Positions 49,530 through 59,368 of a DNA stretch of 64,000 nt are shown here, piece after piece. The number at the start of each line of letters is the position of its first letter. The first letter of the stretch is position 1. A program made the translations under genes and the position numbers. The DNA is taken from NCBI RefSeq assembly GCF_014076845.1, contig NZ_JACGUT010000084.1, forward strand, positions 1-64,000, in the 5' to 3' direction. Under the pieces are notes generated by a model. It saw only the letters and a program-made list of their open reading frames with translations. It was not told where the DNA came from and made no database searches. Source of the stretch: Colwellia sp. MB3u-41. Its GTDB lineage: Bacteria; Pseudomonadota; Gammaproteobacteria; Enterobacterales; Alteromonadaceae.

Positions 49530-50417
49530 TTAAAATACATCCCAGTGCTCAACAATTTTATTAATGTTGTTGTCAACTCTCCATAAATCAACTACTTGTG
49601 CGTCAGATCTAAATGTCCAGACCAAATCATCTTCAGCTAGGGTAACAAAAATGGCTATATTTGATGGTGCTGAACCACTAGATACATAACCTCTCAATCC
49701 ACTACGACCATCAGGAACAAATGGATTGTGTTGTAAGTAATTCTCATCAACCAGCTCATCGATTAACGTTACATTTTGAGTATTAAAAGCATTGACATAA
49801 AAATCAGCAACCATAGTCTTGTTTGCTTCTTCAATGGCGGTATCATTATTTGAGAACGTTGTTTCATAGTCATATAAATCACTAAACACTGAATTTCCAC
49901 TTTTAGTATTTGCTGTATATGTCATGGAGAAATCCTTATGCTCAGTGATTTGACCTTCTGTTAACTTATATAAGTCAATTTTAGCATTTCCAGTAAATTC
50001 GTCTTCGGGCATATTGGAATAGTGCCAATGCACAGCTACGTAATCGCCATCAGCGACGATATGCTTAACAGTAGCAACGTGTTCAGGATTAGATGTTATT
50101 AATGTAGAATAAAAATCGATACTCTCCTGACGAACCACTTCATGGAATATAAAGTCCACTGATCCTATATTATTACCATTGATAACATCATTATAAATTT
50201 GTTTTACAATAAGTTTATTAACAAATTCACAGCCAACATTGTCACATGCTGTTGTTCCAGCAGCACCCGTTGCACCTGCTTGTCCAGTTTCTCCTCTTTG
50301 TCCTATTTCTCCTGTTGCCCCTGCTTGTCCAGTCGCTCCGTCTGCTCCAGTATCCCCTCCACATGCAGAAAGGCTTAATACAGTAATTAAAGTAACCCAA
50401 AAGCTCAATTTTCTCAT
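49530..50417 (-). CDS. Lipoprotein with collagen-like repeats and two SnoaL-like domains
   Basis: A 295-residue exported protein. The lipobox LSLSACGGDT is followed by about ten Gly-X-X triplets (GADGATGQAGATGEIGQRG and onward), a collagen-like stalk. Two NTF2/SnoaL-like domains follow (one around QIYNDVINGNN to HWHYSN; one ending YLQHNPFVPDGRSGLRGYV to LWRVDNNINKIVEHWDVF). SnoaL-like folds serve as small hydrolases, aldol enzymes or binding modules; activity is unknown. AAGGGAAAAG precedes the ATG. It diverges from a ToxR/CadC-type regulator gene. Confidence 0.8.
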   Translation of the reverse strand: MRKLSFWVTLITVLSLSACGGDTGADGATGQAGATGEIGQRGETGQAGATGAAGTTACDNVGCEFVNKLIVKQIYNDVINGNNIGSVDFIFHEVVRQESIDFYSTLITSNPEHVATVKHIVADGDYVAVHWHYSNMPEDEFTGNAKIDLYKLTEGQITEHKDFSMTYTANTKSGNSVFSDLYDYETTFSNNDTAIEEANKTMVADFYVNAFNTQNVTLIDELVDENYLQHNPFVPDGRSGLRGYVSSGSAPSNIAIFVTLAEDDLVWTFRSDAQVVDLWRVDNNINKIVEHWDVF

Positions 50418-50601
50418 TTCTTTTCCCTTATTATCAATTATTTAACAACGATTTTTATTATGGTTTTATTTTAAAAATAGAATAAATTGGAACTAGATTT
50501 AAAACGTTCGAATATTGTGATAAATTACGAAATAGTGGAATATAAAAATTATAAAGAAATAATTATTTTATTATTTACATTAAAAACAAAAGGATAAGGC
50601 T

Positions 50602-52740
50602 TTGTTAATTAGTTTTGAGCATAAAGGATTTACATTCTCAAATTATGTTGTTAATCCACAAGCCAATTTATTGATAAAAAATGGTAGAGAAAAACGTATA
50701 GAAGCAAAAGTAATGTCTTTGTTAGTTTTGTTAACAAGTAGTAAGGAGGAGGTAGTAACCAGAAAACAAATATTTACAGCCATTTGGCCGAACGTAGTAG
50801 TTGGTGAGGAAGGTATCTCACAACTTATTTATTCATTACGTAATGCATTAGGTGACGATGCTAAAAATCCTCAATATATTGAAACTATTCCTAAAAAAGG
50901 CTATAGATTTATCGCTGAAGTGAAAATTATTGAAGCCAAAAAAAACGCTAGTCTTGTACCCGAAGTAATAACACCAAACTCTCAAAAAAATAATGTACTT
51001 AATTTAAATAAAAAGTGGTTACTTGCCAGTTGCTTGCTGGGAATTGTGGCACTGACAATCACTTGGTTTACTGAGTATGTATTATTAAAAAATAATCAAC
51101 AAAAGCTCATTATTGAAAGTATTTTACCAATAACACACAATACCGGTGTCGAAGGCGACTTTTCTTTCTACAAAGATCACAACAAAATGGTATATGTTCA
51201 TTCTACCGAAGAACGTGTCGACCTCTACTTAAAAACATTAAAAACAAATCAATTGAAGCAATTCACTAATGATCATTGGGTAGAATACTCACCGTTATGG
51301 TTAGATGAAAACACGCTTATATATATACGTAAAAAAGCAGAAAAATATCAAATAATTCGTCATAAATTACAACAGAAATCTGAAATTATTTATGAGTCAA
51401 CATACTATATCGATAGTATAGCAATGAATTCAGTTACACCAAATGAGCTGACTTTTCTTGAAAATGATCATTACCGGCATAATAGATTAAATGAACTAAA
51501 GTCACTAAATCTGATTAATGGTAAGGTAACCTATCTGCATGATTCTCAGCTAAATTTACCCACGGAAATTGACAATCCACTATATGCTTTAGACGGTAAA
51601 ACGATCTACTTTTTTGATTATAGTGATAAAGTAACACAAATAGTTGCGTTGAACTTAAAGAAGAATCGTTATAAAACTATCACTAAAAGATTTACATCAG
51701 TTGCCCACATGTCACTAATTGAAGACAAATATTTACTGATCTCAGGTGAGCTATATACTACAAAAGGGATTTGGCGTGTAGACTTAAATGATGGCTCAAT
51801 TACCAGTATATTACCAAGTACCGGAGGGCAAAATATTGTCCGAGCACTTATGAAAGATGATCAGATATATTACGCCACTTATTCTGCACCTTTAAATCAA
51901 AAAATAGCCAATATCAACACACAAACAATTGATCAGTTATCAAAACTCAATAGCAATGCTAATGAATACTTCAGTATTTTTTCAAAAGACAATAGCACTA
52001 TATATTTTGTTTCTAATCGTACGGGTTACCATGAGCTTTGGGCATATGATGTAAATAAGGAACACGCTAAACAAGTCAGTAAAATCGAAGCCTCATTTAT
52101 CCATAGGCCTATTTTGTCGCAAGCGGAGGATTATTTGGCAGTAATCTATCAAAAAGAGGAATTAACATTGGCGATAATCTCTGTCACCAGTGGTGAGATA
52201 ATCAGCAAAACCAGCATTCCGAGTATGAAATATCCTTTAGCTTGGAGCAAAAATGATGAAAGCTTGTACATTAGTGAACATAAAGGGCAAGTAAATATTT
52301 ACGAATATGATCGAGAAACGTTACAACCAAAATTAATACAAAAAAAAGCGGGGCTTTTTGCCCAACAAAGTTTGGATAGTGAATCATTAACATTAGTTGA
52401 TTACGAATTTGGTGGCGTAATTAAATTGAATTTAATTACTAAAGAAATAACACCGTTTAATAATTCAATAGAAAACTTAATCAACTTAAAACCCGGTCAA
52501 CTCAAAGTTGTTAAGCAGTCTATTATGACAGCACAAAGCGATGGTCCCATTAGGAAAATACATAAATACCCTCTAACTAATAATGAGATAGGTAACACTA
52601 AAAATAGTGGAAGTACCTTATTAATGACCTTGCCTAATTGGTCTCGTATAACAGATTTTAATACGGATGGCATGAAAGCGTTGTTTACCACTAGTCCCAT
52701 ACCACAAGGTGACATTATGAAAATAGTATTAAGCCAGTAA
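50602..52740 (+). CDS. Membrane-bound winged-helix regulator with TolB-like propeller
   Basis: A 712-residue ToxR/CadC-type one-component regulator. The N-terminal OmpR-type winged helix (about residues 1-110) includes TRKQIFTAIWPNVVVGEEGIS and RNALGDDAKNPQYIETIPKKGYRF. One membrane segment follows (WLLASCLLGIVALTITWF, about 140-160), then a periplasmic WD40/TolB-like propeller with repeats such as FSIFSKDNSTIYFVSNRTG. The start is TTG preceded by AAGGATAAGG. It is divergent from the SnoaL lipoprotein gene and may control it. The signal is probably sensed by the propeller. Confidence 0.88.
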   Translation: MLISFEHKGFTFSNYVVNPQANLLIKNGREKRIEAKVMSLLVLLTSSKEEVVTRKQIFTAIWPNVVVGEEGISQLIYSLRNALGDDAKNPQYIETIPKKGYRFIAEVKIIEAKKNASLVPEVITPNSQKNNVLNLNKKWLLASCLLGIVALTITWFTEYVLLKNNQQKLIIESILPITHNTGVEGDFSFYKDHNKMVYVHSTEERVDLYLKTLKTNQLKQFTNDHWVEYSPLWLDENTLIYIRKKAEKYQIIRHKLQQKSEIIYESTYYIDSIAMNSVTPNELTFLENDHYRHNRLNELKSLNLINGKVTYLHDSQLNLPTEIDNPLYALDGKTIYFFDYSDKVTQIVALNLKKNRYKTITKRFTSVAHMSLIEDKYLLISGELYTTKGIWRVDLNDGSITSILPSTGGQNIVRALMKDDQIYYATYSAPLNQKIANINTQTIDQLSKLNSNANEYFSIFSKDNSTIYFVSNRTGYHELWAYDVNKEHAKQVSKIEASFIHRPILSQAEDYLAVIYQKEELTLAIISVTSGEIISKTSIPSMKYPLAWSKNDESLYISEHKGQVNIYEYDRETLQPKLIQKKAGLFAQQSLDSESLTLVDYEFGGVIKLNLITKEITPFNNSIENLINLKPGQLKVVKQSIMTAQSDGPIRKIHKYPLTNNEIGNTKNSGSTLLMTLPNWSRITDFNTDGMKALFTTSPIPQGDIMKIVLSQ

Positions 52741-52995
52741 TATATTGATTTATAAAAAATGAAATAATTAATTCACCACTTAACAATAATTTAAAATAAT
52801 TGCTGTTTATTTTCATTAAAATCAATAATGTAATATGTAGAAAGTGGGTTATGTTAGGGAATTAATATTAAAAATCACAACATCGGATAATTTATCAGAT
52901 ATAGTATATATGTCATTATTCTTTAATTATTAAACGTTGAACTAATATTTATGCTGGTTTTTATAATATAAATTATTATTTGAAAAGGACTTATT

Positions 52996-53334
52996 ATGCG
53001 TTTATTTACTTTAGCTATTACCTGTTTTACTCTATCTGCTTGTAGCAATATAGCCACTAAGAATGGTGCTTCACAATGGGATTTTGATCACAATATTCAG
53101 TTTAAGCAAACAAAACTGGCTGAAAATAAATATCACTTAGAGGTTAACCCAAAGTCGGACACCCATTTTGATAAACTTGCTACCTTTATGATAAGACAAT
53201 CTTATGAGATTTGCGGTACTTATGGTTTTACTATTGAAGTGTTAAAAGGTATTGAAAAGTTTGACGACAGAAAATCGTTTCCAAATTTAATTATGCCTTC
53301 GTTATCCGCTAATATTGAATGCGCTAGTCAGTAG
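52996..53334 (+). CDS. Small lipoprotein, unknown function
   Basis: A 112-residue protein with lipobox CFTLSACSNI. The mature part has a conserved-looking HFDKLATFMIRQSYEICGTYGF, with two further Cys. AAAGGAC lies upstream of the ATG. No confident family; it resembles small CC0125-type lipoproteins only loosely. Monocistronic, convergent with acnB. Confidence 0.7.
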   Translation: MRLFTLAITCFTLSACSNIATKNGASQWDFDHNIQFKQTKLAENKYHLEVNPKSDTHFDKLATFMIRQSYEICGTYGFTIEVLKGIEKFDDRKSFPNLIMPSLSANIECASQ

Positions 53335-53532
53335 AGGCATTTTGGTCAATGTAAACTCCTCCCAAATACTCCTTTAATTACGACCCAGTTAAGTGAGTAT
53401 AATCCTTGCATTGCTAGGCTATTTTTAATAATGAGAAGATTAAAATAAAAAAGGATTACTTATTTTAGTTGGTAGTAAGTTTACCTCACTCAACCAAAAT
53501 AAATAACCCTGATACTTCTAAGTCTATTTAAA

Positions 53533-53558
53533 ATAGAGTCCCTCATTAAGGACTCTAT
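53533..53558 (-). terminator. Terminator of acnB
   Basis: ATAGAGTCC (53533-53541) pairs with GGACTCTAT (53550-53558). Read on the minus strand, it lies just after the acnB stop and is followed by a T-rich stretch. Confidence 0.7.
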
Positions 53559-53566
53559 ATAAGTAA

Positions 53567-56374
53567 TTACATTACTGTAATCGGTACTGCTGGTGCAGTG
53601 TACTTAGTCGTCATCTCATGCGTAGGAGGAGCGAATCGAGTTAAATCGATACCCTCTACTGCTGACTTGTACTCTTCGATTGAAGGGAAACGACCAAGCA
53701 TCGTTGAAAGAACAACTAACGGTGTAGAGCCAAGAAGTGATTCACCTTTCTTCTCTGCAGTATCTGCTACGACGCGACCTTGGAACAAACGCGTTGACGT
53801 AGCAATAACCGTATCACCGGGTTCAGCTTTTTCTTGGTTACCCATACATAAGTTACAGCCTGGGCGCTCAAGGTACATGATGTTTTCGTACTTAGTACGT
53901 GCAGCATTTTTAGGTACAGCATCGTCAAATTCGAAACCAGAATATTTTTGTAAAATATCCCAGTCACCTTCAGCTTTAAGTTCATCAACAATGTTGTATG
54001 TTGGTGGTGCAACAACTAATGGTGCTTTAAATTCTATCTTGTTACCTTGCGCTTCCATATTACGGAACATTTGAGCGATGATTTGCATATCACCTTTGTG
54101 AACCATACAAGAACCAACAAAACCTAAATCGACTGATTTATCAGCGTAGTATGAAACAGGGCGAATAACATCATGGGTGTAACGTTTAGAAGCATCGTCG
54201 TTGTTTACATCTGGATCAGCAATCATTGGCTGGTCGATAATATCTAAATCAATCACCACTTCTGCGTAGTAAGTAGCGTTATCATCTGGTGCTAATGCAG
54301 GAGTTTCACCTGATTTAATGCCTTCGATGCGTTTGTCAGCTAATGCGAGTAAACCGTTAAGTGTTTTCGCTTCGTTTTCCATACCCTTGTTGATCATTAT
54401 TTGGATACGGCTCTTGGCAAGCTCAAGTGATTTAATTAACGTTTCATCTTCAGAAATACAAATTGAGGCTTTTGCCTTCATTTCTGCAGACCAATCAGTA
54501 AAGGTAAATGCTTGGTCAGCGAGTAAAGTACCAATATGTACTTCAATGATACGACCTTGGAAGACATTTTCCCCACCAAATTGCTTAAGCATTTGGGCTT
54601 GAGTCGCATGAACTACATCACGGAAATCCATGTGGCCTTGCATGTTACCTTTAAAAGTAACTTTTACAGACTCAGGGATCGGCATAGCCGATTCACCGGT
54701 GGCTAGTGCGATTGCTACTGTACCCGAGTCAGCTCCAAAGGCGACACCTTTAGACATACGAGTATGTGAGTCACCACCAATGATGATGGCGCGATCGTCT
54801 ACTGTGATATCGTTTAGTACTTTATGAATAACATCAGTCATTGCATGGTAAACGCCTTTCGGATCACGTGCAGTAATAAGACCAAACTTGTTCATGAATG
54901 CCATGAGCTTAGGAATGTTAGCTTTAGCTTTGCTATCCCAAACGGACGCTGTGTGACAACCTGATTGGTATGCACCGTCTACTAGTGGAGAAATAGTCGA
55001 TGCTGCCATGGCTTCAAGTTCTTGACATGTCATAGGACCTGTCGTGTCTTGAGAGCCAACAATGTTCACTTTAACGCGAACATCTGAGCCTGCATGTAAT
55101 GGTGTGTTCGATGTTACACCAACAGCATTGTTATTAAAGATTTTTTCAACAGCTGTTAAACCTTGACCTTCATGTGAAATTTCTTTTGAAGTTGCATATA
55201 CAGGGGGGGTTGCTATGCCAAGTGCTTGTGCAGCGAACGTTTGTAATTTCTTACCAAATGTTACCGCGTAAGAACCGCCTGCTTTCATGAACTCTACTTT
55301 CTGTGGTGTAAAGGCGGAAGATATATCCGCAAGTTCTTTATCACCGTTATATAATTTCTTCGCTTTGGTATCAATAGTTAATACGGTACCCGTCGCTACA
55401 GAATAAGCTTCCTCTAAAACTGTATCACCATTTGCATCAACAACGGCTTTGCCACTTGCATCTACTTTCTTCACCCAGTTTTTAAGGTCAAGGCCAATAC
55501 CGCCAGTTACATCAACGGTTGTTAAAAAGATTGGAGAAATACCATTAGTACCCGCAACTACCGGTGCAATGTTAATAAACGGTACGTATGGGCTTGCTTT
55601 TTTGCCTGCCAACAGTGCAACGTTGTTAACACCCGACATACGAGATGAACCAACACCCATAGTGCCTTTTTCAGCAATTAACATCACTTTCGCATTAGGA
55701 TGCTTAACTTGTAATGCGAGTATTTCTGCTTGAGCTTCTGGTGTGCTCATGCATTGGCCATGTAATTCACGGTCAGCACGAGAATGAGCTTGATGACCCG
55801 GAGATAATAAATCAGTTGAGATATCACCTTCACCAGCAATATAAGTGACTACTTCAACTTTTGCTTCAACTTCAGGTAACTTAGTGAAGAATTCAGCTTG
55901 GGCGTAGCTTTCTAAAATATCTTTCGCAAGTGCGTTGCCTGCTTTAAATGCAGCTTCAAGACGGACTGTATCCGCGTCATATAAAAACACTTGAGTTTTT
56001 AAAACTTCTGCCGCTGGTTTTGCTACTGCTGCGTCATCAGATAATGCTAAATCAAGAAGTACCTCAATTGAAGGGCCCCCTTTCATATGAGATAACAATT
56101 CAAAAGCAAACGTCGGGGTGATTTCTGCGACAACTGACTGAGCTAGAATAATTTCTTTTAAAAATACAGCTTTTACACCTGCAGCACTCGTTGTGCCCGG
56201 TAAAGTGTTATAAATGAAAAAGTTAAGGGAATCTTCGCGATGCTCACTTCCAGAATCTTTAATTTGAGCAATGATTTCTGATAATAGATCGGCAGAATCA
56301 ATGGGTAGAGGCGCTAATCCTAGCTCATTCTTACGATTTTCAATTTCTTTAATGTACGCTAAATATAGACTCAT
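53567..56374 (-). CDS. acnB: Aconitate hydratase B / 2-methylisocitrate dehydratase
   Basis: A 935-residue 4Fe-4S enzyme of the citric acid cycle that isomerises citrate to isocitrate via cis-aconitate. Cluster cysteines are in GFVGSCMVHKG and ERPGCNLCMGNQ; IIGGDSHTRMSKGVAFGADS is a family signature. It is about 70 residues longer than E. coli AcnB (865). Part of the excess is a short insert between NWVKKVDASGKAVVDANGD and AYSVATGTVLTID. GAGAGAG lies upstream of the ATG. The opposite-strand frames inside it are shadows. Confidence 0.96.
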   Translation of the reverse strand: MSLYLAYIKEIENRKNELGLAPLPIDSADLLSEIIAQIKDSGSEHREDSLNFFIYNTLPGTTSAAGVKAVFLKEIILAQSVVAEITPTFAFELLSHMKGGPSIEVLLDLALSDDAAVAKPAAEVLKTQVFLYDADTVRLEAAFKAGNALAKDILESYAQAEFFTKLPEVEAKVEVVTYIAGEGDISTDLLSPGHQAHSRADRELHGQCMSTPEAQAEILALQVKHPNAKVMLIAEKGTMGVGSSRMSGVNNVALLAGKKASPYVPFINIAPVVAGTNGISPIFLTTVDVTGGIGLDLKNWVKKVDASGKAVVDANGDTVLEEAYSVATGTVLTIDTKAKKLYNGDKELADISSAFTPQKVEFMKAGGSYAVTFGKKLQTFAAQALGIATPPVYATSKEISHEGQGLTAVEKIFNNNAVGVTSNTPLHAGSDVRVKVNIVGSQDTTGPMTCQELEAMAASTISPLVDGAYQSGCHTASVWDSKAKANIPKLMAFMNKFGLITARDPKGVYHAMTDVIHKVLNDITVDDRAIIIGGDSHTRMSKGVAFGADSGTVAIALATGESAMPIPESVKVTFKGNMQGHMDFRDVVHATQAQMLKQFGGENVFQGRIIEVHIGTLLADQAFTFTDWSAEMKAKASICISEDETLIKSLELAKSRIQIMINKGMENEAKTLNGLLALADKRIEGIKSGETPALAPDDNATYYAEVVIDLDIIDQPMIADPDVNNDDASKRYTHDVIRPVSYYADKSVDLGFVGSCMVHKGDMQIIAQMFRNMEAQGNKIEFKAPLVVAPPTYNIVDELKAEGDWDILQKYSGFEFDDAVPKNAARTKYENIMYLERPGCNLCMGNQEKAEPGDTVIATSTRLFQGRVVADTAEKKGESLLGSTPLVVLSTMLGRFPSIEEYKSAVEGIDLTRFAPPTHEMTTKYTAPAVPITVM

Positions 56375-56708
56375 TTAAAACTCTCTCTAGTTCTAATGTG
56401 CTAATAACATTGTCATCATTAGCAAGTAAAAATTTTGCTTATAGTTTACCTGATTTTTGAGCTACTACGAATCATTTGATTAAATAAGTATTATTCACCA
56501 CAGTGATAACTAATGGAAAGTCTAGTTGTAGTGGTTATGTTGGTATTATTGTGTGTTGATAATATTGTAAAAGTGAGGTGAATTTCACCCTTTAGTCGAA
56601 AGGTTTACTTTACGATATACTCATAATTGCTCATATTATAGCCTGAGCATAGATTGGGCATGGTCATTTATCGATGTTTTTTAGCTGCTACGGTTGGTTA
56701 ATCTGTTA
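56375..56708. other. acnB upstream region
   Basis: About 330 AT-rich bases between acnB and the TonB-like gene, both minus strand. It should hold the acnB promoter. No operator or gene was recognised. Confidence 0.3.
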
Positions 56709-57443
56709 TTAATGGCCTAACTTTTTAAGGACATTTTTCATATGACTTTTAAAATTCTTCTCATCTTTTGATAAACCACAGTTAAACCGCGATGTTGTTT
56801 TACCTTGAAGGCCGATAACCGATAAATCTTCAGTTAACGTACAGGTACCCTTATCATCTTTTGTGATACTAAAGCCATTCCCTACCTGACTAGCTGTTGA
56901 GCCAATTATCTTCTTTTGTGTATCCTCCACAAAAGAGTGCGGAACATAACTCGGTGTACCATGCATTAACGTGCCTGTATTAGATTTAACGAAGTTTTGC
57001 ATGGCTTGGTCGATGATTTGCTGATTAATTTTATCTTTAAGGCGAGATAAGTTTTGGGAAGTTGTGCGGTGTTTTACCTCATCAGGCTGTTGTTTTTTTA
57101 GCGGAGCAGTTATCGCTTTTTTTAAAGGACTTGATGGTTTAATTTCTGTCTTTTTTTGTGCTAATTTTTTCTGTTCACTATCAACGGGAATTACTTTTTC
57201 TTGCTTATTTTCAATCGGTTTATAATAGATAAAACTATTAATAGGTACTTTTTTTGGTATTTTGGTAAAATTATCGATCGGTTTGTCTTTCGTATGACTT
57301 AACAGTAAAACAACAAGGATATGGAAAATAATAGAGAGAAAAATGGCAAATTTATAACCTTGTATTGTAAAACTCCTTGTAAATACCCTTATTATATATA
57401 TGTTTACGGTATTGATTTTAATAAAAAACTTATTATTAAACAT
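56709..57443 (-). CDS. TonB-like single-pass membrane protein, unknown
   Basis: A 244-residue protein. A single membrane segment (FAIFLSIIFHILVVLLLSH) ends near residue 50. A Lys/Pro-rich linker follows (KPIENKQEKVIPVDSEQ to PLKKQQPDEVKH), as in TonB/TolA-type proteins. The C-terminal part contains two Cys (GTCTLTEDL, FNCGLSK) and no recognised TonB domain. The ribosome site is weak. It lies divergent from the CsgG-like operon, 299 bases away. Confidence 0.65.
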   Translation of the reverse strand: MFNNKFFIKINTVNIYIIRVFTRSFTIQGYKFAIFLSIIFHILVVLLLSHTKDKPIDNFTKIPKKVPINSFIYYKPIENKQEKVIPVDSEQKKLAQKKTEIKPSSPLKKAITAPLKKQQPDEVKHRTTSQNLSRLKDKINQQIIDQAMQNFVKSNTGTLMHGTPSYVPHSFVEDTQKKIIGSTASQVGNGFSITKDDKGTCTLTEDLSVIGLQGKTTSRFNCGLSKDEKNFKSHMKNVLKKLGH

Positions 57444-57742
57444 TCAAGTTGACGACTTGTGACTCAGCTAAATAGACCATAGATAAAAAGGTAAGTTCAT
57501 CTTCTTGATGGTTTTTTATGGCTAAGTGTTTAAGACCTTTGAAACGATACTATAGATAGTGTATTAGGGATAAATAAGCAATTCTGTCAATTGTTACTTA
57601 TTTGTAAAGTAAAGTGGCACTTTGTAAATTAGTGATTTTTTTTGTGTTAACAATAATAATGTAAACTAATATTTATATATTGAATTTCTAATGATTTCAG
57701 GGCATTATTACTAAAATTAAATTCATATAAAGGACTATACCA

Positions 57743-58687
57743 TTGAATTATAGAAATATAATTTTAGCATTTTCTTGTGTTGCAATATCTGCATGTACCT
57801 CTTCAACGAGAAGTACAATAAATAAACCTCTAAATCCACCTTCACAAATAAGTAAAGTCATTGCTCAAGCTCCTGAAAAGTCGCTTAAACGAGTTGTTGC
57901 AATAAGTCGTTTTAGTGATGAAACAAAACGTGGAAATAGTTTTTTTGTTGATAAAAATAACAATAGAATAGGAAAACAAGCATCGGATATTCTATCCGCT
58001 CGTTTAACTGAAAGTGGCAAGTTTTTAATGCTTGAACGCTCTGATTTAGCTGCCTTAGATAATGAGAATAATCTCAATGGTGATGAATCAAATACTGTCG
58101 CCGCAGATTATATGATCATCGGTTCAGTATCTGAATACGGACGTTCAACTACCAGTGAAGTTGGTGTCTTTTCTCGAAATAAAATTCAAAAAGCTAATGT
58201 CACAGTCAATATTCGATTAGTGAATACAAAAACTTCCCAAGTTCTTTATTCTGAAGAGGCTACGGGTGAAGCTTTGTCTGAAGCAAACCATGTCTTAGGC
58301 GTAGGAGAACGCGCTGGATACAATACTTCTCTAGATGATAAAGCACTTTCGGCGGCTATATCTAAGTTAGTATCTAATGTAATGGAAAATTTATTAGACT
58401 CACCTTGGCAGGCATATTTCCTTAGTAATGTGGATAATCAATTATTTATGTCTGGCGGTGAAGAACAAGGAATAAAGCTTAGTGATATGTTTCAGGTTTT
58501 ACAAAAAGGTAAAAAGGTAAAGAACCCTCAAACGGGACACTTCATTGAGCTTCCAGGTAAAAAAGTGGCGAAAATTAAAGTATTAAATTTCATTGGTAAA
58601 GGTCTTAATTCACTTAGTATTACAGAGATAGTTTCTGGAAGTATTGATGAGAGTAAGCTTACAGACTATGTGATTAGAGAATTATAA
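57743..58687 (+). CDS. CsgG-family lipoprotein
   Basis: A 314-residue outer-membrane lipoprotein with lipobox VAISACTSST. The CsgG-type domain includes RVVAISRFSDETKRG, ASDILSARLTESGKFLMLERSDL and DYMIIGSVSEYGRS. A C-terminal extension has a carbohydrate/SH3-like feel (GIKLSDMFQVLQKGKKV). The start is TTG with AAAGGAC upstream. CsgG proteins form secretion pores for curli, but no curli subunit genes are adjacent. The neighbouring DUF4810 and DUF799 genes indicate the GNA1162-type lipoprotein system instead. Confidence 0.88.
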   Translation: MNYRNIILAFSCVAISACTSSTRSTINKPLNPPSQISKVIAQAPEKSLKRVVAISRFSDETKRGNSFFVDKNNNRIGKQASDILSARLTESGKFLMLERSDLAALDNENNLNGDESNTVAADYMIIGSVSEYGRSTTSEVGVFSRNKIQKANVTVNIRLVNTKTSQVLYSEEATGEALSEANHVLGVGERAGYNTSLDDKALSAAISKLVSNVMENLLDSPWQAYFLSNVDNQLFMSGGEEQGIKLSDMFQVLQKGKKVKNPQTGHFIELPGKKVAKIKVLNFIGKGLNSLSITEIVSGSIDESKLTDYVIREL

Positions 58688-58697
58688 GGATATCGTC

Positions 58698-59024
58698 GTG
58701 TCAAAAATAATATTTACATTTGTTTTTTCAATGTTAATTGTAGGTTGTAGCAGTCATTTTGAGTCAACGAATCAAGTGAATGATTCAGCATTTCTTCAAC
58801 TTGAAGGGAATTTCTTAAATACTCAATTAATACTAGATAAAGGGACTCCAATTGATATTTCCAAAATATCAATTGAAACATTCACATTAAATGGAAAGGA
58901 AGTTACTCGTTTTCCTATATCAACAGGTAAACATACTATAACAATCAGTCGTGCAGGTACTGTAATTGTTAATCGTGTTATTTATGTATCAAATTCCAAT
59001 ACCTTTGAGGTAGTCGTTCCATGA
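58698..59024 (+). CDS. Small lipoprotein in the CsgG/DUF4810/DUF799 operon
   Basis: A 108-residue protein starting at GTG, with AAGGATATC upstream. The lipobox is LIVGCSSH. The mature part looks like a small beta-sandwich (STGKHTITISRAGTVIVNRV, similar to PEGA-type modules). It lies 10 bases after the CsgG-like gene and overlaps the next gene by four bases. This is an extra member compared with the three-gene arrangement known elsewhere. No family assigned. Confidence 0.75.
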   Translation: MSKIIFTFVFSMLIVGCSSHFESTNQVNDSAFLQLEGNFLNTQLILDKGTPIDISKISIETFTLNGKEVTRFPISTGKHTITISRAGTVIVNRVIYVSNSNTFEVVVP

Positions 59025-59368
59025 ATAGTAAACATCTATTGATAAGCGTTTTAATTCTTTTTATCACGGGTTGTGCTAACACAACGATTTACCATTGGGG
59101 TGATTATTCAGATACCTTGTATTCCTATACAAAAGAGCCAACTAATGAGTCAAAATTAGAACATAAAGCTGAATTGATCAGTATTATCAACCTAGCTAAA
59201 AGTAAAAAGAAAATGATCCCCCCTGGCATTAACTTTGAACTTGCTATGTTACTTGTTAAAGAAGGTGATAATGATGGAGCATCCAAATACTTTAACCAAG
59301 AAAAGTTACTATTTCCAGAGTCGGAAAAGTATGTTGCTTTAGCATTAAAAGAAATGGAGGTTAACTAA
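59021..59368 (+). CDS. DUF4810 lipoprotein
   Basis: A 115-residue protein with lipobox LFITGCANT, then TIYHWGDYSDTLYSYTKEP and KKKMIPPGINFELAMLLVKEGD, which match DUF4810. It overlaps both neighbours (ATGA at the start, TAATG at the end), so the operon is tightly coupled. Member of the CsgG-DUF4810-DUF799 set; function is not established. Confidence 0.88.
   Translation: MNSKHLLISVLILFITGCANTTIYHWGDYSDTLYSYTKEPTNESKLEHKAELISIINLAKSKKKMIPPGINFELAMLLVKEGDNDGASKYFNQEKLLFPESEKYVALALKEMEVN

Noticed and set aside
53598-54074. 158-codon frame opposite acnB
   Set aside because: Antisense shadow of a highly conserved gene.
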